Positions 43,957-51,495 of a stretch of 64,000 nucleotides of DNA are shown in pieces; position 1 is the stretch's first letter, and every line of letters starts with the position of its first letter. The position numbers and the translations under genes were made by a program. The stretch is taken from the NCBI RefSeq assembly GCF_900604345.1, contig NZ_LR026983.1:2170001-2234000 (forward strand). The letters run 5' to 3'. Under the pieces are notes generated by a model. That model saw nothing but the letters and a program-made list of their open reading frames with translations. It was not told where the DNA came from and ran no database searches. Source of the stretch: Maliibacterium massiliense (GTDB lineage Bacteria; Bacillota; Clostridia; Christensenellales; Maliibacteriaceae).

Positions 43957-44409
43957 ATGCCGTACATCGGTGTGTATCTGAAGCGGGCGCGGCAGCGGCG
44001 GGGGCTCACGCAGGAGGAGGCGGCCACCATGCTGCCGCTGGACATCCGCACGCTGCAGCGCTACGAGCGCGACGAGGCCAGCTGTCCCGACGATGTGGTG
44101 CCCGAGATCGCCCGGGCGTATGGGGATAGCGCGCTGCCCCTGGAGGCGCTGCAGGCGCAGCGCACGTGGCGGGAGGTATTGCCGGCGCTGGGCACGCGCA
44201 CGCTGGGCGAGGCGGTGCTGGCGCTGTACGACGATGTGGCGGCGCTGGGCGCGATGACGCGCCAGATGCTGCGCGTCGCGCGGGCCGGGTGCGTGCAGGA
44301 GGATGTCCAGCAGGACTGGGCGTGCCTGCGGGAGGGGACGCTGTCGGTGATCCAATCGGGGCTGGAGCTGCTGGCCTCGGTGCGGGAAGGGGGGAAGCAT
44401 CTTGACTGA
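43957..44409 (+). CDS. Phage XRE-family regulator, 150 residues
   Basis: The N-terminal HTH reads IGVYLKRARQRRGLTQEEAATMLPLDIRTLQRYERDEASCPDDVVPEIARAYGD. It is followed by a helical domain of about 80 residues (AVLALYDDVAALGAMTRQML) as in small phage regulators. It starts 5 bases after the previous gene (weak AAGGTG site) and overlaps the next gene by 8 bases, so it belongs to an operon of three small regulators. Confidence 0.85.
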   Translation: MPYIGVYLKRARQRRGLTQEEAATMLPLDIRTLQRYERDEASCPDDVVPEIARAYGDSALPLEALQAQRTWREVLPALGTRTLGEAVLALYDDVAALGAMTRQMLRVARAGCVQEDVQQDWACLREGTLSVIQSGLELLASVREGGKHLD

Positions 44410-44623
44410 GGAGACCATGACGGCCCAAGAGGTGGCCAAGCGGCTGGGGACAAGCCCGATGAAGCTAAAATCCGGCATCCTCAACGGCACGTTGCCGGTG
44501 GGCGCGGTGTTGCGGGATCCAGGCAGCACGCAGGACCGCATCATCATCGTCAAAAGGCGTTTTGAGGCGTGGATGAACGCGTGCGACCTGGGCATGTGCG
44601 CGGATCGCACGCGCCAACCGTAA
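44402..44623 (+). CDS. Small excisionase-like helix-turn-helix protein
   Basis: A 73-residue protein with ETMTAQEVAKRLGTSPMKLKSGILNGTLPVG, a winged HTH of the excisionase/MerR type, then a basic segment IIIVKRRFEAWMNA. It uses TTG 44402 with GGGGGGAAG upstream, or ATG 44417 with GAGGAG too close. It could assist excision with the integrase or act as a regulator. Confidence 0.7.
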   Translation: MTEETMTAQEVAKRLGTSPMKLKSGILNGTLPVGAVLRDPGSTQDRIIIVKRRFEAWMNACDLGMCADRTRQP

Positions 44624-45137
44624 GACGGGCGCGGAAGGGGGCGACGCGCGCAGGGGCGGGTGGAAACGCCAGCGTCACGGGCCGCGCGCAGGGGGAAGCA
44701 CCCCCAGCTGGGCGTGCGCACCGGCGTACAGTGTTGTGCGCATAAGGCGGGCAAACGCGGGGGCTCGCGCCGGAGGGGGGCGGCAAGCGCCCAATCGCTG
44801 GCGCACAATCCCGCGCGCAGGGCGGCGCGCCCCACCGGCGCGCCCCACCGGCGCGCAGTGGGCATGACGTGCAAAGGTGCCTGTGGTAGCGTCCGCGCGC
44901 TATCGTGTTCATGGGGAAAGGCGCAAGCGCCCCAAGCAAGGCAACCAGGCGAGGGCCTGCCCGCAACGGGCAAACGCCCGCCCCCAGCATATTATGTCGC
45001 GCAACGTGCGGCCGGCATCGCACCAAGCGGGGCGTGCGGGTGAAAGCCTGCCCGCAAAGGGATGCCGCACAACATGCCGCCGCGCGCCATGCCCGTCCCC
45101 CAGCGCAGTGGCCCGCTGCGGCAACCTTTGCGCGCGC
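44624..45137. other. GC-rich phage intergenic region, no gene
   Basis: About 515 bp with recurring GCCTGCCCGCAA and GGCGCGCCCCACCGGCGCG text, no ribosome binding sites and no protein-like frame. It ends in the terminator at 45138. Confidence 0.4.
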
Positions 45138-45178
45138 AAAGGGGCTTGCCCGATCTGCATCGGCGCGCCCCTTTTTTT
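45138..45178 (+). terminator. Terminator upstream of the replication gene
   Basis: AAAGGGGC pairs with GCCCCTTT, with an inner CCGAT/ATCGG stem, followed by seven T. It ends the regulator transcript before the replisome-organiser gene. Confidence 0.8.
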
Positions 45179-45210
45179 CATCAATACGGGATATAAGGCG
45201 GTGATGGCGT

Positions 45211-46026
45211 ACGCCAAACAGAATCATTAAGGAAAGCATCTGCGCCAGCGAGACAATCGACAGCCTGACATGGTTTGAGGAGGTCTTCTTCTACCGGTTA
45301 ATCGTCAATTGCGATGATTACGGGCGCATGGACGCCCGGGCGCCAATCCTGCGGGCGCGGCTGTTCCCCCTCAAGAGCGTGACACACCGGCAGATCATGG
45401 ACGCCCTGGATGCGTTGAGGACGGCAGGCATGGTGGTTGTCTATACGTATGACAACCGGCCGTACCTGCAGCTGGCAACGTGGGAGCGCCACCAGCAGAT
45501 CCGCTCCAAAAGAAGCAAGTACCCCGCCCCGGAGGAGGGCCTGTCCCTCCCCGATGCGCGCATCTGCAAGCAGATGATTGCAGATGATTGCACATGCGCC
45601 CGCAATCCAATCCAATCCCAATCCGCATCCAATCCCAATCCAGATAAGGGGCGCGGCGAAGGCGCCGCCGCCGCGCTGGAGGTGGCGCGTTTGCCACTTG
45701 CGGATCAATCCGAGTACGCGCTCACGGATGCGCAGGTTGCCGGGTGGCAGGCGCTCTACCCGAAGGTGGATATCGCGCAGCAGCTGCGCAGCATGCGCGG
45801 ATGGCTGCTGGCCAACCCGCAGCGCCGCAAGACGCGCCGTGGCATCCTGCGCTTTGTAACGGGATGGCTGGCGCGCCAGCAGGATCAGGCGGACGCCCCG
45901 CCCCGCGCGGATGGGCCGCGCAAGCAGCTCGATGGCAACCGGTACGACCAGCGCAGCGACAGCCTGGAGGATATCTACACCACGCCATGGGCGCAGCAGG
46001 ACGCGCCCGGCGCGGCGGACGGGTGA
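45211..46026 (+). CDS. Phage replisome-organiser-like protein with an apparent ACG start
   Basis: A 271-residue protein beginning (ACG)PNRIIKESICASETIDSLTWFEEVFFYRLIVNCDDYGRMDARAPILRARLFPL. This is the well-known N-terminus of phage replisome organisers, which recruit the host helicase to the phage origin. Then comes YDNRPYLQLATWERHQQIRSKRSKYPAPEE, a linker and a C-terminal region. In this frame there is no ATG, GTG or TTG between the upstream stop (45202) and Met at 45328. ACG at 45211 sits exactly where the family starts, 5-6 bases after AAGGCGGTGAT. Either ACG is used, or the start codon was lost. Confidence 0.8.
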   Translation, partial: TPNRIIKESICASETIDSLTWFEEVFFYRLIVNCDDYGRMDARAPILRARLFPLKSVTHRQIMDALDALRTAGMVVVYTYDNRPYLQLATWERHQQIRSKRSKYPAPEEGLSLPDARICKQMIADDCTCARNPIQSQSASNPNPDKGRGEGAAAALEVARLPLADQSEYALTDAQVAGWQALYPKVDIAQQLRSMRGWLLANPQRRKTRRGILRFVTGWLARQQDQADAPPRADGPRKQLDGNRYDQRSDSLEDIYTTPWAQQDAPGAADG

Positions 46027-46632
46027 GCGCGCGGGGGCAGGACGGAGAAGAAGGCAGCCAGGCCCTGCCCCTGCGCATCAGACGGGAGCAGGCGGGCAGG
46101 GAACGCAGGGCGCTTCCCATCGCGCGCGGCGATGCAAAGATTGCCAGGCAGACAGGGGACGGGGCAGGTGCGCGCCGGGCGTAGGGCTGGCGGTGCGGGG
46201 CAAAGGGAGCGGGCCGGGCGGGCAAGCTAGCCCGCATTGTCCATACCGGACGGTAGAAGACGGTGCCGTGCGTGCGCGGAAGGATGTAAAAAAGCGCGTG
46301 GGCACGGGTGGGCTGTATCCCTCTGCATCAAACAGGAGAAGGCGCCACCGTGCCGCGTGGGCGGAGGGGCAAGTGCGCAGGTTGCAAAACGGCCCTGATG
46401 CTCCGCACCATGCGCGCCAGGCGCAAGCCGCCAGGGATCACTATGGCAGACGCGCCATTTCTCCTCCCGCCCCGTTGCCCCGGGCGCAGGCACGGCGGAG
46501 CAGGCGGGCAGGGAACGCAGGGCGCTTCCCATCGCGCGCGGCGATGCAAAGATTGCCAGGCAGGCGCAAGGCCCGGGTGCGCGCCGGGGATCGGTGAAGA
46601 CGGAAGAGATAAGGCAACATGGGGGGTGTAGT
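46027..46632. repeat. Phage intergenic region with two perfect 67-bp direct repeats
   Basis: The copies lie at 46085-46151 and 46497-46563, 412 bp apart, and are identical (start GGAGCAGGCGGGCAGGGAAC, end GATTGCCAGGCAG). The 345 bp between them and the flanks have no supported gene. Confidence 0.85.
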
Positions 46633-47118
46633 ATGGAAGAGGGGGACGTGCTGCGCCGCAGGCGCGCGTGCGTGCGGCGCGCGCTGTGGGAGTGGGGGCA
46701 GGCCATCGACCTGTGCAGAAGCAAGCAGGCGCAGATTGCCGCGCTGGGGCGGATGGCTGACGAGGCGCGCGATACCCTGGGTGCCCAGCGCATCACGGGG
46801 ATGCCGCGCGGCGGGCACAGGGGCGACGCCACCCAGGCGGCAGTGCAGCGGATATGCGACAGCTACCGGCAGGCGATGGACGCGCTGGCGCTGCAGGTCA
46901 GGGACGTGATGGCGCGCAAGCGTGCGCTGGATGTGCTGATTGACGATCTGCCGCCAGAGCAGCGGCGGCTCGCCTATCTGCGTTACTACGAGCGCAAGAG
47001 CTGGGTGATGGTAGGGGCGGGCATGTGCTATGATCCGGATCACGCGAAGAAGGTGGAGCGCGGCATGCTCGATACCCTCGCGGATATGCTGGCAGGTGGG
47101 GGGATTATGCCCTTGTGA
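46633..47118 (+). CDS. Phage ArpU/RinA-like late transcription regulator (sigma-like)
   Basis: A 161-residue helical protein. The C-terminal part DVLIDDLPPEQRRLAYLRYYERKSWVMVGAGMCYDPDHAKKVERGMLDTLADML resembles the region-4-like HTH of small phage activators (DUF1492/ArpU/RinA type) that switch on late genes, placed directly before terminase as usual. The N-terminal half (MEEGDVLRRRRACVRRALWEW) is a charged helix. GGGGGG lies upstream of ATG 46633. Confidence 0.8.
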   Translation: MEEGDVLRRRRACVRRALWEWGQAIDLCRSKQAQIAALGRMADEARDTLGAQRITGMPRGGHRGDATQAAVQRICDSYRQAMDALALQVRDVMARKRALDVLIDDLPPEQRRLAYLRYYERKSWVMVGAGMCYDPDHAKKVERGMLDTLADMLAGGGIMPL

Positions 47119-47628
47119 CGCCCTGCCGTGCGGATGTGTACGGTAGGGGGCCCGTCTGCGTGTCCGGCAGGGCGACGGCCCGCTGCAGATTGTGCGCGCG
47201 GGGGACGTATTTCCCAAGCGCCGCATGCGCCGCGCCACTACGCCCTAACGGCGCTTTGTACCCGGCGCGCGGAGGCAGACGGGAAAAAGACCTCTCCGCG
47301 CCGCCCTAACGGCGCTTTGCACACGCCGCGCCATCACGCCGCGCCGCACTGTCCCAACAGCCATCCCGCCGTGGGCCCCGCGCATGCTGATTTTACATCC
47401 GCGGGTAAATGTGGCCGCTTTTTGCCGTTTTTCTTGTGTTACGATGCAGATAGTTGGCAACAAAGCGCGCGCCTGCTAGGGTAGGCGGCGCGCCTTTTGC
47501 GGGTACGCCCCGGATGCCGCGCGCCACAGGGCAACGGGGCGAGGACAGATATCACCGCGCATCACAAAGGGAGCCGGACGCGCGTCCGGCTCCCTTTGCA
47601 TCCACGGGCGTCAAAGGGGGTGAGGCAT
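47119..47628. other. Phage intergenic region before the late genes
   Basis: About 500 bp without a supported gene. CCCTAACGGCGCTTTG recurs (about 47244 and 47311). It contains the perfect palindrome at 47566-47597 and, in between, a less GC-rich stretch (about 47395-47465) that could hold the late promoter. Confidence 0.45.
47566..47597. terminator. Perfect 32-base palindrome upstream of terS
   Basis: AAAGGGAGCCGGACGC is followed directly by its exact complement with no loop. It lies 31 bases before the terminase small-subunit start. It could be a terminator or a binding site of a dimeric protein such as the late regulator. Confidence 0.6.
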
Positions 47629-48081
47629 GTGCCCACAAATACGGATGGCGGCACCAGACAGCCGCGCGCCAGGTCAGGCGTCGGCCGCCCCAAAGTGGTG
47701 GACAAGGCGGTGCTGCAAAAACTGGAGGAGGCATTCCTACAGGGCATGACAGACCGCGAAGCCTGTCTACTGGCGGATATCTCCCCCGGCACGCTCTACA
47801 ATTACGGGCACGCGCATCCGGACTTTTTGCAACGCAAGGAGCTGCTCAAGCAGCAGCCCCGCATATTGGCCAAAAAGAATCTTTACGCCGCGCTGTGCAA
47901 TGGCGATAAATCCCTCTCGCAGTGGTATCTGGAGCGCAGGGCGGCGGATGAGTTCTCCGCGCGGCAGCAGGTGGAGCACACCGGCGGCATCATGGTGGAC
48001 GATGTGGATATCAGCAGGCTATCGGATGAAGAGCTGCGCGCACACATTGCGCGCCTGGCCCAGCACGTGATGGAGGGATAG
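47629..48081 (+). CDS. terS: Terminase small subunit
   Basis: A 150-residue DNA-recognition subunit of the packaging motor. Its N-terminal HTH is GRPKVVDKAVLQKLEEAFLQGMTDREACLLADISPGTLYNYGHAHPDFLQRKELLKQQP. A central helical oligomerisation part (LAKKNLYAALCNGDKSLSQWYLERR) and a C-terminal tail that would contact the large subunit follow. GTG start at 47629 with AAAGGGGGTGA upstream. The large subunit follows after a repeat-containing gap. Confidence 0.87.
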   Translation: MPTNTDGGTRQPRARSGVGRPKVVDKAVLQKLEEAFLQGMTDREACLLADISPGTLYNYGHAHPDFLQRKELLKQQPRILAKKNLYAALCNGDKSLSQWYLERRAADEFSARQQVEHTGGIMVDDVDISRLSDEELRAHIARLAQHVMEG

Positions 48082-48462
48082 TAGCGGGCGGGATAGCCTG
48101 GCGCGGGGCGGGGTGGAAGCCGCGGGCGCGAAAAGTGCGGGAAGGCGCGCGGCAAGGCGTGCGGGCACTGGAACGCAAACGGCGCGGGGGGCGGAAGCGT
48201 GAGACGTAAAAGAGCGGGGCGCGCAAAGGGTTGCGAAGCGCGGGAAGGCGCGCACGGCGCGCGGCGTAAAAGCCCGAGGCGCGCAAGGGCAAGCTCCCGG
48301 CCCGGGCCACAGGGAGGCAAGGCCCGGCGCGGGGAGACGTAAAAGCACGCAGGAGGCGCGCGGTGTAAAAGTCCGACGCGCGCAAGGGCAAGCTCCCGGC
48401 CCGGCGGGGTTTCAGGGCATAAAACGCCAGGCGCAAAAGCGGGGCAAAAGGGGGGCGGTTGG
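48082..48462. repeat. Phage intergenic region with a 50-bp direct repeat
   Basis: Two copies, 48256-48305 and 48355-48404 (offset 99), differ at three positions and share GCGCAAGGGCAAGCTCCCGG. The remaining 380 bp is GC-rich with scattered near-repeats (GTAAAAG followed by C/G-rich text). No gene is seen. Confidence 0.75.
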
Positions 48463-49944
48463 ATGCGGACACAGGACGCGCGCGTGACACTGGACAAAAT
48501 GCGCATGCTGGCCGCCGAGCTGGAGCGCAGGCGCGCGGATTGGCGGCTGGACTACTACAACACCGGCCCCCGCGTGCACCACAAGCAGCTGGCCTTCCAC
48601 CAGTGCCCCAAACGCAACCGCTGGGTGTTCGGCGGCAACCGCACCGGCAAAACCGAGTGCGGCGCGGTGGAGGTGGTCTACTTTGCCCGCGGCAACCACC
48701 CCCACCGCAAGATCGAACGCCCCACGCAGGGGTGGGTGGTGTCCCTCACCAATGAGGTGCAGCGCGACGTCGCCCAGAAAAAGGTGCTCTCCTACCTGCG
48801 CCGCGAGTGGATATCCGATGTGGTCATGCGCCAGGGCCGCAAAGATGACCCCGAAAACGGCACCATTGACTTTATCGACGTCAAATCCGTCCACGGCGGG
48901 GTGTCGCGCATCGGCTTCAAATCCTGCGACCAGGGCCGCGCCAAGTTCCAGGGCACCAGCCTGGACTACGTGTGGTTCGACGAGGAGCCCCCGCGTGAAA
49001 TCTATGAGGAGTGCGCCATGCGCGTTATCGACCGGCAGGGGGATATCTGGGGCACCATGACCCCGCTGATGGGCCTGACCTGGGTGCATGACGTGATCTA
49101 CCTCAACCTCCCCCAAGACCCCGAGGTGTGGTGCCAGAGCATGCAGTGGGAGGATAACCCCTTTTTGCGCGGCGAGGAGATCGCCCGCCTGGTCGCCACC
49201 ATGTCCCCCCAAGAGCGCGAGGCGCGCCAGTACGGCCGCTTTGCCGGCCTCGCTGGCCTGGTGTACAACGCGTTCTCCCCCGATACCCACGTGATCGACC
49301 CCTTTGACGTGCCCCACGCCTGGTATGACAACATCGCCATCGACCCCGGCTTTACCAACCCCCTCTCCTGCCACTTCTACGCCTGCGATGGGGACGGCAA
49401 CGTCTACGTCGTCGCCGAGCATTACCGCGCGGGCGCCATGGTGGAGGAGCACGCCTGCGCCATCGACGCCATCGCACGCCAGCTCGGTTGGCCCCGCGAT
49501 GGCAAGGGGCGCCTCCGCGCGCTGATGGACAGCGCCGCAAGCCAACACACCCTCGCGGCCGAGCGCAGCGTGGCCGAGCTGTTCTATGACCACGGGATCA
49601 TCCCCAACCTGCGCGTCAATAAAGACAAATTTACCGGCATCCAGCGCGTCAAGGAGTACCTCAAACTGCGCCCCGCCCAGGATGCCGCCGCCTGGCCGCG
49701 CGGCAAGCCCAGGCTGTTTATCTTCCGCACCTGCCCCCACATGATCCGGGAGATGCAGACCTACCGCTGGGCCATCGGTGAGGACGCCCCCCAGAAGGTC
49801 AACGACCACGCCATGGACGAACTGCGCTACTACATCATGAACAGGCCGGAGCCTTACCGCGAACCAGCTCCCCCCAAAAGCGCCATCGCGCTGCACAAAG
49901 AGCGCCTGATCGCTGCGGCGCGCAGAAACAGGAGGATCACGTAA
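48463..49944 (+). CDS. terL: Terminase large subunit
   Basis: A 493-residue packaging ATPase and nuclease. Walker A GGNRTGKTE is at about residues 57-65. Walker B plus catalytic Glu is in LDYVWFDEEPPREIYEE. A coupling motif is near GTMTPLMG. The RNase H-like nuclease domain has IAIDPGFTNPLSCHFYACDGDG, LMDSAASQ and the late acidic residues near VNDHAMDELRYYIMN. The length is standard. It starts at ATG 48463 after GGGGGGCGG. It cuts and pumps phage DNA into the prohead through the portal encoded downstream. Confidence 0.95.
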   Translation: MRTQDARVTLDKMRMLAAELERRRADWRLDYYNTGPRVHHKQLAFHQCPKRNRWVFGGNRTGKTECGAVEVVYFARGNHPHRKIERPTQGWVVSLTNEVQRDVAQKKVLSYLRREWISDVVMRQGRKDDPENGTIDFIDVKSVHGGVSRIGFKSCDQGRAKFQGTSLDYVWFDEEPPREIYEECAMRVIDRQGDIWGTMTPLMGLTWVHDVIYLNLPQDPEVWCQSMQWEDNPFLRGEEIARLVATMSPQEREARQYGRFAGLAGLVYNAFSPDTHVIDPFDVPHAWYDNIAIDPGFTNPLSCHFYACDGDGNVYVVAEHYRAGAMVEEHACAIDAIARQLGWPRDGKGRLRALMDSAASQHTLAAERSVAELFYDHGIIPNLRVNKDKFTGIQRVKEYLKLRPAQDAAAWPRGKPRLFIFRTCPHMIREMQTYRWAIGEDAPQKVNDHAMDELRYYIMNRPEPYREPAPPKSAIALHKERLIAAARRNRRIT

Positions 49945-49945
49945 T

Positions 49946-50464
49946 ATGGATAAGCTCTACATTGCAAAAGCGGCGGTGCGCGTGGGCTGTGATATCTCGC
50001 GCTGCCACCGCAAGGCGGACTACGAGGTGTACCGCGGCGACCGGCGCAGGGGCGCGGAGCTCTACGTGTGCGCGGTGTGCCTGCGGGATATCTGCCAGGT
50101 GGGCGCGGCAACCGTGGCCGCGCGGGAGGTGTCCGAAGGCGGGGACGGGGGCGAAGCGCGGGCCGCGCGGGGGGATGAACGCGGCTGCCCTGCGGGAAGC
50201 GGGACGGATTGTGGTGCGCATTGCAGCGTTGGAAATGCCGCGAATAGTGGTACGAAATGCCGCGCGGATTGTGGCGAAGGAAAGGCTGGAAGCGGCGCTG
50301 GGAAGGCAAGCGCGGCTGTTGGGGAAGGCGTCATGGGCGCGGTTTGTGATGAAGAGAAAGCAGTAAGCGGCGCTGGGAAGGCAAGCGCTGCTGTTGGGGA
50401 AGGCGTCACGGATCACGCGGAAAAGGCCAGCGGCGGGAAGAAAGCCCGCGCGGGGAAGGCGTAG
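49946..50464 (+). CDS. Small Cys-rich phage protein with a repetitive tail
   Basis: A 172-residue product. Residues 1-55 look like a real small domain with Cys at 15, 20, 42, 45 and 50 (GCDISRC, YVCAVCLRDIC), suggesting zinc binding. After about residue 60 it becomes Gly/Ala/Lys/Glu-rich repetitive text (GAGKASAAVGEGV twice). This tail is encoded by a 122-bp direct repeat whose second copy lies past the stop codon. GGAGG precedes ATG. The ancestral gene may have ended earlier. Confidence 0.7.
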   Translation: MDKLYIAKAAVRVGCDISRCHRKADYEVYRGDRRRGAELYVCAVCLRDICQVGAATVAAREVSEGGDGGEARAARGDERGCPAGSGTDCGAHCSVGNAANSGTKCRADCGEGKAGSGAGKASAAVGEGVMGAVCDEEKAVSGAGKASAAVGEGVTDHAEKASGGKKARAGKA

Positions 50465-50638
50465 AGCGAGAAAGACGGCGCGGGATACCCTGAGCGATGT
50501 GTCGCGAGAAGCGGCACGGTTTGTGATGAGGAGAAAGCAGTAAGCGGCGCTGGGAAGGCAAGCGCGGCTGTTGGGGAAGGCGTCACGGATCACGTGGAAA
50601 AGGCCAGCGGCGGGAAGAAAGCCCGCGCGGGGAAGGCG
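50289..50638. repeat. 122-bp direct repeat across the end of the Cys-rich protein gene
   Basis: Copies at 50340-50461 and 50517-50638 (offset 177) share over 95% of positions; both contain GAAAGCAGTAAGCGGCGCTG and CACGGATCACG. A shorter partial copy lies at 50289-50330. The first copies are inside the reading frame, the last is outside it. Confidence 0.85.
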
Positions 50639-50730
50639 CGCGCCGCGGGCGGGGCCAATGGGGCCGGTCACGCGGCAGGGCGCAGGGCTGCGGGCGCGTC
50701 TTCCGCAAAACAAGAAGAGGGAGCGGGCGC

Positions 50731-51495
50731 ATGATTGTATGGGCAAGCGTTTCTATGGTTATGGCGTGCGGCGCGCTGGGCGCGGCTTTTGCGCTGTGCA
50801 TGCGGTTGCGCGCGCTGGAAAAGCGTGTGGCGGTGCTGGAAGCGCGGCGCGGCAGTGAACGCGCATATGGCGCTGCCGCAAGGCGGGATGGTTCGGACTT
50901 GACCGCGCAGAGGGCCGAGGAGACCGGCACGGGGGCGGGTGGCCCCGATGAAGTGCAAACCCCTTCGGGCGGTCGGGCCAGTGGCGCGGAAAGCCCGGTT
51001 GGCACCGGCGGCGGGGAAAGACGCACCGGCAAATGGGGACGCGGGCTGTTTGGTTACAACGGCGCGCGAGGCCAGGGGATCGAGGCGACCGACGGCGGGG
51101 CAATGCGCCCGGGCGGCCCCGATGAAGTGCAAACCCCTTCGGGCGGTCGGGCCAGTGGCGCGGAAAGCCCGGTTGGCACCGGCGGCGGGGCAATGCGCCC
51201 GGGCGGCCCCGATGAAGTGCAAACCCCTTCGGGCGGTCGGGGCAGTGGCGCGGGAAGCCCGGATGACACCGACGGCGGGGCAATGCGCCCGGGCGGCCCC
51301 GATGAAGTGCAAACCCCTTCGGGTGGGCGGGTCAGTGGCGCGGGAAGCCCGGATAGTGCTTGTAGAAAAGAAAAACGCCCCGGCGCCGGGCAAGGGGCCT
51401 CCGGCCCCAGCGGCACCTTTATGGCCGCGCTGCACGCGCGCGCCCGCCGCAATCTGCAGGACTTTATTACAGGTGGAGGTGCGTGGCTACAATGA
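50731..51495 (+). CDS. Phage membrane protein with 30-residue tandem repeats
   Basis: A 254-residue product. Residues 1-27 form one transmembrane helix (MIVWASVSMVMACGALGAAFALC), followed by a short coiled coil (LEKRVAVLEARR). Then a Gly/Ser/Pro-rich repeat of about 30 residues containing GGPDEVQTPSGGRASGAESP occurs four times, three in direct tandem (90-bp period). The C-terminus (FMAALHARARRNLQDFI) overlaps the portal start by 13 bases. GAGGGAGCGG precedes ATG. The TM-plus-coiled-coil start resembles small phage spanin- or holin-like proteins, but the position before portal does not fit lysis. Function unknown. Confidence 0.65.
   Translation: MIVWASVSMVMACGALGAAFALCMRLRALEKRVAVLEARRGSERAYGAAARRDGSDLTAQRAEETGTGAGGPDEVQTPSGGRASGAESPVGTGGGERRTGKWGRGLFGYNGARGQGIEATDGGAMRPGGPDEVQTPSGGRASGAESPVGTGGGAMRPGGPDEVQTPSGGRGSGAGSPDDTDGGAMRPGGPDEVQTPSGGRVSGAGSPDSACRKEKRPGAGQGASGPSGTFMAALHARARRNLQDFITGGGAWLQ
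50941..51384. repeat. 90-bp in-frame tandem repeat
   Basis: GGCCCCGATGAAGTGCAAAC recurs at 50941, 51115, 51205 and 51295. The last three are exactly 90 bp apart, the first is displaced by 174 bp. The period preserves the reading frame of the membrane protein, and copies differ at a few positions only. Confidence 0.92.

Noticed and set aside
43733..44623. Anti-CRISPR or aca cluster among the small HTH genes
   Set aside because: The three genes look like ordinary lysogeny or excision regulators, and no adjacent non-HTH small gene suggests an inhibitor.
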